Shown here: positions 57,880 to 64,000 of the stretch, in pieces
How the letters are laid out: each line of letters starts with the position of its first letter
Numbering within the stretch: the first letter of the stretch is position 1
Assembly: GCA_024400665.1 (NCBI GenBank)
Contig: JAKSML010000003.1
Span: 1-64,000, forward strand
Origin: Bacteroidales bacterium
Lineage (GTDB): Bacteria; Bacteroidota; Bacteroidia; Bacteroidales; P3
Reading direction: 5' to 3'
Length of the DNA stretch: 64,000 nt
Made by a program: the position numbers and the translations under genes
Notes under the pieces: model-generated
Databases searched by the model: none
What the model saw: only the letters and a program-made list of their open reading frames with translations
What the model was told of the DNA's origin: nothing

Positions 57880-58866
57880 ATGAAAAAAACATTTATTCTC
57901 ATGGCCGCTGTGGCCATAGCAGCATCTTTCAGCGGATGCAACAAAATGGAAGAGGGAGAATTCAACCCCAAACAGAAACTTGTCGAGGTCTATCAAGAGA
58001 CTTCCGACAACGAAAGCGGCACCTGGCAGTCGTATGGCAACGTGCTCACAGAGGCATACCAATGGAACGGCAACGTGCTGGAAAGCATCTCATACTATGA
58101 TGGAAGAGAAGTTGCAAGCGTTGTTGAGACGTTCCAGTATGACGAAAAGAACCGTATCATCGGCAGCACGATGACCGAAAACGGCTTTGTCGTAAATACT
58201 CTCACGACCAAGTATGTCTATGACGATGACGAGCTGGAGGAGATCAATATCTTTGAAAACGGCACTCTCATTTCATCTTACGAGTTCGAGCATGAGGATG
58301 GCAAGATTGTCGAGCTTCAGGTTCGATATGTCAACAATATGAAGGTTGCTTGCACAAAGGTGCTGCAGTATGCCGACCCGCTGCGTCGCATCATGCCCCA
58401 GCAGGTTGCGAAAGAGGTGAACCGCATCATGGCTAAGGCAGCAACGAAGGGCGAAGATGGCTACGCTATCAACTTTGAGTGGGACGGTAATAATGTTTCC
58501 GTCTTATCCACATCCTTTTCGGATGGGTCAATCAAGGTTACTTACAAGTACGACAACAAGCTCAATCCTTATTTCGGCCTTTTCACCATGTATTCCATCG
58601 AGTCTAATATGGCGGGGAGTGGCATATCCCTCTTCAGCAAGAACAATCCCGTGGAGATGTCTGCGACTACGACTATGGATACGACTATCGACAGCTATAG
58701 CGTTAACTTCAATTATCAGTATGAAGGCAAGTATCCCATCTCTTCTACGTTGGAGTCTCCTGTCGTCTCCTACGACTATCAGTACAACGAGGCCACGGGC
58801 GAGTATGAGGTAGTCGAAACGGAATACCAGCAGCGTGTTGTTACCACTTACGTCTATGCAAAATAG
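57880..58866 (+). CDS. DUF4595-like lipoprotein
   Basis: A 328-residue lipoprotein: MKKTFILMAAVAIAASFSGC, lipidated Cys20. The mature chain has Tyr-Asp strand repeats (FQYDEKNRIIGSTM, TTKYVYDDDELEEINIF, VTYKYDNKLNPYFGLF, FNYQYEGKYPIS), matching the DUF4595 pattern and its relative at 24812. The two loci share an ECF-like promoter 33 kb apart. Function unknown. It is monocistronic, with a strong terminator. Confidence 0.68.
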   Translation: MKKTFILMAAVAIAASFSGCNKMEEGEFNPKQKLVEVYQETSDNESGTWQSYGNVLTEAYQWNGNVLESISYYDGREVASVVETFQYDEKNRIIGSTMTENGFVVNTLTTKYVYDDDELEEINIFENGTLISSYEFEHEDGKIVELQVRYVNNMKVACTKVLQYADPLRRIMPQQVAKEVNRIMAKAATKGEDGYAINFEWDGNNVSVLSTSFSDGSIKVTYKYDNKLNPYFGLFTMYSIESNMAGSGISLFSKNNPVEMSATTTMDTTIDSYSVNFNYQYEGKYPISSTLESPVVSYDYQYNEATGEYEVVETEYQQRVVTTYVYAK

Positions 58867-58916
58867 TCTTTTTGTGAATAGATGGGTGCGGCTTTGAAAG
58901 GCCTAAGCTCATCAGC

Positions 58917-58948
58917 AAAAGGGTGTATGTCGAACATACACCCTTTTG
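58917..58948 (+). terminator. Terminator after the lipoprotein gene
   Basis: Perfect 14-bp stem AAAAGGGTGTATGT / ACATACACCCTTTT with a CGA loop. Confidence 0.85.
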
Positions 58949-58965
58949 TGTTTTGTGGCATGATA

Positions 58966-59005
58966 AAAAAAGCCGAGGGGGGAAGGTTAAGGCCTTCCCC
59001 CCTCG
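58966..59005 (-). terminator. Terminator of xerC-hpf
   Basis: Minus strand: CGAGGGGGGAAGG / CCTTCCCCCCTCG, 6-nt loop, then GGCTTTTTT. It lies 22 nt past the hpf stop. Confidence 0.85.
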
Positions 59006-59026
59006 CTATAAGATATTGTCAAAGTC

Positions 59027-59320
59027 TTATTTGTAACGCTCCTTGTACTTGTCGATCTGGGGTTTCAGAGAGTCGATGCAGCCGGCAACGGCCTCTTCGA
59101 AGGTGTTGGCCTGCTTGCTGTTGAAGAGGGTCTGTCCGGGAAGGTTGAGCGAGATTTCGGCAATCTTGTTGTTGTCGCTTTCGGGTTTGTCGATTTTCAA
59201 GGTCACTTCGCATTTTGTGGCGTTGTCGATGAGGCGGTCGAGCTTGGCGACTTTCTCATTGATGAATTGATCCAGTTTGCTGTCGGTCTTGAATTTAACG
59301 GCATTAATTGTTGTGTTCAT
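59027..59320 (-). CDS. hpf: Ribosome hibernation promoting factor
   Basis: A 97-residue short HPF/RaiA protein that binds the 30S decoding centre in slow growth. MNTTINAVKFKTDSKLDQFINEKVAKLDRLI is the typical beta-alpha start, followed by EVTLKIDKPESDNNKIAEISLNLPGQTLF and a basic C-terminus. A GGAGG site precedes the start. It follows xerC by 11 nt, and the pair is conserved in Bacteroidales. Confidence 0.9.
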   Translation of the reverse strand: MNTTINAVKFKTDSKLDQFINEKVAKLDRLIDNATKCEVTLKIDKPESDNNKIAEISLNLPGQTLFNSKQANTFEEAVAGCIDSLKPQIDKYKERYK

Positions 59321-59331
59321 AATTTACCTCC

Positions 59332-60255
59332 TTATTTTTTAGTGGCCCTGGGGTGGGCGTGTTTATAAGTTTCTTTTAAGCGTTCGCGCGACATGTGAGT
59401 GTATATCTCAGTGGAGTCGAGGCTGCTGTGGCCGAGGAGCTCTTTGACGGCGTTGATGTCGGCCCCTTCGTTGAGCATGTGCGTGGCGAAGGTGTGGCGG
59501 AACACGTGCGGGCTCACACGGTCGGCATTGGAGAGGGTGGGCATGTACTGCTCCACGATGGAGTATATCATGCTGTCGCTCACAGGGCGTCCCTTGCTGT
59601 TGATGAGCAGGCGGCGACTGTCGGCGGCCTTCTCTTCGGCCATTTTCTCATCCCTTAACGCGAGATATTGCGAAATATTGTGTGCAAGTTCATTTTCTAT
59701 CGGAATAATGCGCATTTTGTTGCCTTTTCCGAGAACCTTGATGGTGAGCTTGCTGAGATTGACATCTTGTACGGTGAGGCTGGCAAGCTCCGAGCGGCGC
59801 ATCCCGGTCTCGTACAACATCCTCAGTACCAGCTTGGCCAGCGCGCCCTCGTAGGTGGGGGGGTAGATGTCGTCATAGATATGCTCCACCTCGCTCTCGC
59901 GGAAGAAGATAGGCTGGCGCGTGGGCTGCTGCGGTATCGAGACGGAGGCCATGATGTCGCGTGTGAGGTACTTGTTCTTCCGCAGATAGGTTATCCAGGC
60001 GCTGAGGGCGGCATGCTTCTTCCTCACGGTGGCAGGGCTATTCTTCTCCATCTGTACCATCAGCCAGTCGCGGACATCGTAGGGCTCAATCTTTTCGATA
60101 TCAGTGACTTCCTGCGAAGCCAGATACTGCGCAAGGTCCGCTGCCTCTCTCACATAGTAGCGCACGGTGGTGGGTGAGAGGTGCCGCTCGACGGTGATAT
60201 GGTCGGCAAAACGCTGTATGGCTTCTTCGATTTTCACGACTGCAAAGATACGCAT
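59332..60255 (-). CDS. xerC: Tyrosine recombinase XerC
   Basis: Site-specific recombinase for chromosome dimer resolution. 307 residues from the ATG. N-terminal SAM-like DNA-binding domain (8-95), catalytic domain with Arg153 (GMRRSEL), Lys177 (LGKGNK), His250/Arg253 (HVFRH), His276 (LLGHSSLD) and nucleophile Tyr285 (IYTHMS). The start is doubtful: a TATCTTTG -7 box lies inside the first codons (60250-60243), so the real start is probably GTG at 60237, leaderless or nearly. hpf follows by 11 nt. Confidence 0.92.
   Translation of the reverse strand: MRIFAVVKIEEAIQRFADHITVERHLSPTTVRYYVREAADLAQYLASQEVTDIEKIEPYDVRDWLMVQMEKNSPATVRKKHAALSAWITYLRKNKYLTRDIMASVSIPQQPTRQPIFFRESEVEHIYDDIYPPTYEGALAKLVLRMLYETGMRRSELASLTVQDVNLSKLTIKVLGKGNKMRIIPIENELAHNISQYLALRDEKMAEEKAADSRRLLINSKGRPVSDSMIYSIVEQYMPTLSNADRVSPHVFRHTFATHMLNEGADINAVKELLGHSSLDSTEIYTHMSRERLKETYKHAHPRATKK
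60243..60250 (-). promoter_or_regulatory. -7 box overlapping the xerC start
   Basis: Minus strand TATCTTTG fits TAnnTTTG and is followed directly by GCAGTCGTG, putting transcription start next to the GTG at 60237. Confidence 0.5.
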
Positions 60256-60939
60256 TTTTTTTGTTTCAAAAGTTAAAAGTGAAATATTTTTTGCAGATGC
60301 CGATGTTCACTATCTCGAATAGGTCTGATAGACAGCGCATAGCGCATTGCTCCGGCAGGGGCAGAAGCCAAGGCGCGAGGCCTTGCGGCAAGGCGGCAGG
60401 CGGCCTCTCCCAGCTCAAAAAAGCCTTCCAGTTATATATGAGGATAAAAAAAGCTCTCGCCCCAATCCTCAATTCACAAAGAGAGACAGGTTGACATTTT
60501 GAGCGGCTTCACGCATTACATTTTTCTTGCCCACACCCTGCTCACCCCTTTTCGGAAATGTTGGAGGAGGGGGCACAAGGTTCGCCTGAAATATGCCCTA
60601 CCTCCGCTGTACATTGCTACTGCATAGCATCTGCATAGCTACTGGTATGCTATGCCATAGCAATGCAGTAGCAATGTGGTAGCAATGCAGTAGCAATGCA
60701 CGGCGGAGCTAAGCTGTATTTGTGATGGAGCTGGGAGGCCTGTGCGGCAGCGGCTTTGTTTGCGGCTTTGCTGTCGAATGTTTCGCGGGAATGTCGTTTT
60801 TGTCTGCGGTTTTGTTATCGAATGATTTACAGGGATTTTTCTCGGAACAAAGGTCGTAGGTGCGAGGGCATGAGCTTAGAGGTGGAACGCTATAATTAGA
60901 TTATTGCCATAAAAAATTATTTATGTGAAAAAAAATTCG
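60256..60939. other. Gap between xerC and the site-2 protease
   Basis: 684 nt with no gene. It contains a GC-rich stretch with GGCAAGGCGGCAGGCGGCC-type strings (about 60360-60410), the palindromic 11-nt array (60602-60708) and two copies of a TTTGCGGC/TTTCGCGGG-like string near 60760-60790. Confidence 0.5.
60602..60708. repeat. Palindromic 11-nt-period array, locus 5
   Basis: Eight 11-nt units from 60611 to 60698. The first three read as the complement of the last (ACATTGCTACT against CAGTAGCAATG). Closing CTCCGC (60602-60607 region) pairs with GCGGAG (60703-60708). The whole could fold into one long hairpin. Confidence 0.85.
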
Positions 60940-60947
60940 TATCTTTG
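60940..60947 (+). promoter_or_regulatory. -7 box of the site-2 protease gene
   Basis: TATCTTTG fits TAnnTTTG, 38 nt before the ATG. The -33 region has TTTATG only. Confidence 0.5.
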
Positions 60948-60985
60948 CACGTTTATTATGTCACTATAATTAGAATTGTAACTAT

Positions 60986-62449
60986 ATGAAAGCATTGATA
61001 TTCATCATCAGTCTCACACTTCTGGTGGTCACTCACGAGCTGGGACATTTGTGTTTTGCCAAGCTCTTCCACACTCGTGTGCGCCGTTTCTATGTCTTCT
61101 TCAACCCCTATTTTTCTATCTTGAAGGCAAAGAAGTTCAACGGCAAGTGGCACTTCCTCTTCTTCAACAAGGAGACTCCTGAGGAGTGGGACGAGAAGAA
61201 CCTCCGTCCCGAGGACCAGGACAACACCCTCTGGGGCCTCGGCTGGCTGCCTCTGGGCGGCTACTGCGACATCGCGGGCATGATTGACGAGACTAAGAGC
61301 GCCGACGACCTTGAGAGCGTGCCCCAGCCTTGGGAGTACCGCACCAAGCCGCGCTGGCAGCGCCTATTCATCATTGCTGGCGGCGTGCTGGTGAACTTCG
61401 TCTCCGCGCTGGTCATCTATGCCGGCATCTTCAACCATTGGGGCATGGACGAGCTGCCGCTCCGCAATGCCACGTTGGGCTATGAGTATCATCAGGTGCT
61501 GCTCGACGAAGGTTTTTCTAATGGCGACATCATCTATGCTATCGACGGCGTGGAGCAGTACGACTTCACCGAGGCTACGCAGCATCTCGTGCTGGACAAG
61601 CCTAAGGAGATCACCGTGATGCGGTGCGACAGCCTCGTCACCTTCCCCGTGAGCGAGAGCCTCCTCTCTAAGATAGCCTCCGAGAATCCCAAGGAGATTA
61701 TGACGCCGCGCTGGCCCTTCGTGGTCAAGGATTTCGCCCCTGGCTCGGCGGGCAAGCACTACGGCATGCTGCCGGGCGACAGCCTGGTGAGCATCGCCGG
61801 CATCCCCACGCCTACGGCGCAGGATTTCACCAGCACCCTGGGCAACTATGCCGGGGATAGCGTGGTGATAGGCCTCTACCGCCAGCGAGGCGCTGGAGCC
61901 GTTAATGGGGCTGGAGCCGTTAATGGGCGGGAGCCATTTAGCGGCCGCGAGTATGTGGAGCTTCCTGTGGTGCTGGGCAAGGACGGCAAGCTGGGCATCT
62001 TTGCCGAGGACGACTTCTCTAAGCTCTTCGACGTGAACCATATCGACTATTCCTTCTGGGCTTCTATCCCCGCCGGCATCAGCTACGGCTGGGAGCAGCT
62101 CACCACTTATGTATCCTCGTTGAAGATCCTCTTCACCAAGGGTGGCACGAAGAGTCTCGGCGGCTTCATCACGATGGCCAGCCTCTTCCCCGACACTTGG
62201 GACTGGCTGCGCTTCTGGAACCTCACCGCGCTCCTCGCCATCGTGCTGGCCTTCATGAACATCATCCCCATCCCGGGCCTCGATGGCGGCCATATCGTCA
62301 TTACGCTCTGGGAGATGATCACGCGCAAGCCCGTCAACGAGAAGGTGCTCAACGTCATCCAGAACATCGGCCTCTTCCTGCTGCTGGCGCTCCTGGTGCT
62401 GGCTAACGGAAACGACCTCATCCGCCTCTTCAACGGGTGGTTCAGGTAG
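60986..62449 (+). CDS. rseP: RIP metalloprotease (site-2 protease, RseP family)
   Basis: An intramembrane zinc protease that cuts anti-sigma factors and signal-peptide remnants. 487 residues. HELGH at 17-21 in the first membrane helix (zinc ligands His17, His21, Glu18 catalytic) and the third ligand in NIIPIPGLDGGH (Asp about 433). A PDZ-like domain in the middle (GSAGKHYGMLPGDSLVSIAG) and four membrane helices. Within the PDZ/loop region, residues about 303-320 are encoded by two exact 18-bp repeats that resemble the dispersed GGCGGGAGCC element. A link to the anti-sigma proteins elsewhere in the window is attractive but inferred. Confidence 0.92.
   Translation: MKALIFIISLTLLVVTHELGHLCFAKLFHTRVRRFYVFFNPYFSILKAKKFNGKWHFLFFNKETPEEWDEKNLRPEDQDNTLWGLGWLPLGGYCDIAGMIDETKSADDLESVPQPWEYRTKPRWQRLFIIAGGVLVNFVSALVIYAGIFNHWGMDELPLRNATLGYEYHQVLLDEGFSNGDIIYAIDGVEQYDFTEATQHLVLDKPKEITVMRCDSLVTFPVSESLLSKIASENPKEIMTPRWPFVVKDFAPGSAGKHYGMLPGDSLVSIAGIPTPTAQDFTSTLGNYAGDSVVIGLYRQRGAGAVNGAGAVNGREPFSGREYVELPVVLGKDGKLGIFAEDDFSKLFDVNHIDYSFWASIPAGISYGWEQLTTYVSSLKILFTKGGTKSLGGFITMASLFPDTWDWLRFWNLTALLAIVLAFMNIIPIPGLDGGHIVITLWEMITRKPVNEKVLNVIQNIGLFLLLALLVLANGNDLIRLFNGWFR
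61892..61944 (+). repeat. In-frame repeat inside the site-2 protease gene
   Basis: GCTGGAGCCGTTAATGGG occurs twice (61892-61909, 61910-61927), then GGCGGGAGCC (61926-61935) and ATTTAGCGG. It encodes a tandem GAGAVN motif then GREPFSG. Confidence 0.85.
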
Positions 62450-62460
62450 CCAGACAGGGT

Positions 62461-62518
62461 AATTGATAATTGAGAATTGAAAATTGAGAATTGAGAATTG
62501 AGAATTAGGGCGGGAGCC
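62461..62518. repeat. Dispersed heptad/GGCGGGAGCC repeat, copy near the permease gene
   Basis: Six or more TTGAGAA-like heptads (62461-62507) then GGCGGGAGCC (62509-62518), the same order as at 16840-16869. Only 30 nt after the protease gene. Confidence 0.75.
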
Positions 62519-62540
62519 GTTTCTAGTTAAGAGTGCAGAG

Positions 62541-62652
62541 TTAAGAGTTAAGAACGAATCCCTTATCAATGCGACACTTCTTTGAAAACGAACGAACTTT
62601 CCATATCAAAAGGGAATATCCATGAAGGCGGACCCCCTTTCTTAACTCTTAA
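62541..62652. repeat. 14-bp inverted repeat around 84 nt
   Basis: TTAAGAGTTAAGAA (62541-62554) and its exact complement (62639-62652). Each arm is part of a longer TTAAG-rich run. Possible MITE remnant in the leader of the permease gene. Confidence 0.6.
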
Positions 62653-62677
62653 TTCTTAACTAAAATATCATCCTATC

Positions 62678-64000
62678 ATGAAGAAGCTCGACAGACTTAT
62701 ATTGAAATCTTTTATCGGACCGCTGTTGCTCACTTTCGCTATCGCGGTGTTCGTGCTGCTGATGCAGTTTGTGTGGAAGTATGTCGATGACTTGGTCGGC
62801 AAGGGTCTGGACTTCAGTGTTATCGCGCAGCTGCTGCTCTATGCCTCGGCCACCTTTGTGCCTATGGCGCTGCCTATAGCTGTGCTCTTTGCCTCTATCA
62901 TGACGATGGGCAACTTTGGCGAGAAGTACGAGCTCGTGGCTATGAAGGCCGGCGGCGTCTCGGCAGCCCGCATCATGATGCCGATGGCTTTTGTGGCAGT
63001 GTTGCTCATGGGCGTGGCTTTCTATTTCGCCAACGATGTGCTGCCTGTGGCTATGTATAAGTACAGGACGACGCTTTTCGACATCCAGCGCAAGAAGCCG
63101 GCTGTCAGCATCCGTCCCAGCGAGTATTACGATGAGATTGACGGCTACGTCATCCGCGTGAACAGCAAGGACCCCGACGGCCGCACCCTCCGCGACATCA
63201 TCATCTACGACCACACCCAGGGCATCAATCGCACCAATGTCGTCGTGGCAGATCATGGCCTCATGCAATCGACGCCTGATGATAAGTACCTCCTCTTCAC
63301 CCTCTATGACGGCCACACCTATAGCGAGCTCTCTGATGCTCAGAATGCCGACGGTCGCCCCTTCACGAGCATCGATTTCGACGAGCAGGTGCTCACCTTC
63401 GACATCTCCTCGTTTGCCTATTCTAAATCGGACGACAACTTTTTCAACGGACACTACCAGATGATGAACGTGGCGCAGCTCGACTCTTCGGCCAACGAGC
63501 AGAAGAAGACTCTTGAGAAACATATAGAGGAGTTTGACAACGTGATGCTGGGCAAGCTTGAGGCCTACCGCCGTTCGGCCGAGATACCGAAGGACAGCGC
63601 CGTGTATATCGACGTGGCGCAGCGCATGGCCGACACCAACAAGTTTGTGCATCAGCGTATGCTCGAACAGGCTCGTGCCGTGGCTCTCAGTGCTTCGAGC
63701 GAGGTGCAGATGTATCAGAGCATCGTCAAGTCGGACAAGGAGTATATCAACCGCCACTATATCGAGCTTATGCGCAAGTTCACCCTCTCGGTGGCCTGCC
63801 TGCTGCTCTTCCTCATCGGTGCGCCGTTTGGCTCCATTGTCCGCAAAGGCGGCTTGGGAATGCCTCTCGTGGCCTCGGTCATCTTCTTCGTTATGTACTA
63901 CGTCATCGGCATGATTAGCGAGAAATCTGTCCGCGAAAGCGCCGTAGGCCCTATCGGCATGTGGTACTCGACCTTCGTCTTCATCCCCATCGGCATCATC
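62678..64000 (+). CDS. LptF/LptG-family permease, truncated by window end
   Basis: An inner-membrane permease of the Lpt ABC system that extracts LPS. 441 codons are present from the ATG at 62678 (MKKLDRLILKSFIGPLLLTF), with no stop before 64000. Membrane helices at about 14-34, 52-75 and 105-125, then a long periplasmic domain (about 135-360, beta-jellyroll expected), then C-terminal helices from about 370. YKYRTTLFDIQRKKPAVSI is a typical transition into the periplasmic domain. The family also covers YjgP/YjgQ. Whether it is LptF or LptG is not clear. Confidence 0.9.
   Translation, partial: MKKLDRLILKSFIGPLLLTFAIAVFVLLMQFVWKYVDDLVGKGLDFSVIAQLLLYASATFVPMALPIAVLFASIMTMGNFGEKYELVAMKAGGVSAARIMMPMAFVAVLLMGVAFYFANDVLPVAMYKYRTTLFDIQRKKPAVSIRPSEYYDEIDGYVIRVNSKDPDGRTLRDIIIYDHTQGINRTNVVVADHGLMQSTPDDKYLLFTLYDGHTYSELSDAQNADGRPFTSIDFDEQVLTFDISSFAYSKSDDNFFNGHYQMMNVAQLDSSANEQKKTLEKHIEEFDNVMLGKLEAYRRSAEIPKDSAVYIDVAQRMADTNKFVHQRMLEQARAVALSASSEVQMYQSIVKSDKEYINRHYIELMRKFTLSVACLLLFLIGAPFGSIVRKGGLGMPLVASVIFFVMYYVIGMISEKSVRESAVGPIGMWYSTFVFIPIGII

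Noticed and set aside
61364..62569. 401-codon minus frame opposite the site-2 protease
   Set aside because: Antisense shadow: it spans a gene with HELGH and LDGG motifs and has no domain of its own.
62660..63757. 365-codon minus frame opposite the Lpt permease
   Set aside because: The plus strand encodes a well-formed LptF/LptG protein from 62678 to the window end; the minus frame is His/Val-rich noise.

Overview
The window looks like a chromosomal segment of an uncultured member of the Bacteroidales (Bacteroidota), probably gut- or rumen-associated. The evidence is consistent across it. Many genes have the Bacteroidetes -33/-7 promoter (TTTG, about 19 nt, TAnnTTTG). The gene content includes a type IX secretion sorting tail, OMP_b-brl-type outer-membrane receptors, SpII lipoproteins, a Bacteroides-type tryptophanase, and the conserved order purN / acpP-fabF-rnc. 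No tRNA, rRNA, CRISPR array or intact transposon was seen.

Layout. 0.4-3.9 kb: a secreted Ser/Arg-rich repeat protein, tryptophanase (tnaA) with a long structured leader, and a GNAT acetyltransferase. 4-5.6 kb: ECF sigma/anti-sigma module A. 5.7-10.7 kb: lipoprotein, dxr, an M23-like membrane protein without a peptidase domain, a PpiD/SurA-like chaperone, and cdd (all minus strand). 11-13.8 kb: two tandem FISUMP-like secreted paralogues and a tRNA-dihydrouridine synthase. 14.2-27.4 kb: a cell-envelope signalling region with three more ECF sigma modules (B, C, D), each tied to outer-membrane proteins, plus a porin and two lipoproteins. 28.2-35.3 kb: one giant fibronectin-III/CUB adhesin-like protein with a T9SS tail. 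36-46.7 kb: phosphohexomutase, secreted nuclease/phosphatase, a helix-hairpin-helix/beta-barrel protein, rnc-fabF-acpP, purN, a glycosyltransferase and an OmpA protein. 47-54.2 kb: an OmpA-type porin, pgi, a third FISUMP-like lipoprotein preceded by a 48-residue Cys-rich peptide, ssb and mutY. 54.5-60.3 kb: rpmB, rpsU, a three-gene ATPase cassette behind iteron-like repeats, a lipoprotein, hpf and xerC. 60.9-64 kb: a site-2 protease and a truncated LptF/LptG permease that runs off the end.

How the parts fit. The strongest theme is envelope stress or surface sensing. Four ECF sigma factors are each followed by a single-pass putative anti-sigma protein, and in module D that protein is fused to a beta-barrel-like domain. 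The sigma genes of modules B and C, and two distant lipoprotein loci (24.1 and 57.8 kb), share an ECF-like promoter motif (TGTrA-n-TTT ... ATATAG), which suggests a small regulon. A site-2 protease, the PpiD-like chaperone and an Lpt permease add further envelope functions.

The intergenic DNA is unusual. Five gaps carry tandem arrays with a strict 11-nt period but mostly different consensus sequences, one of them an 8-unit palindrome. A GGCGGGAGCC-containing element with TTGAGAA heptads is dispersed between genes and also sits in frame inside the site-2 protease gene. A long imperfect hairpin at 35.4-35.6 kb is a good candidate for a structured RNA. All functional assignments are from reading motifs by eye; no database search was run.
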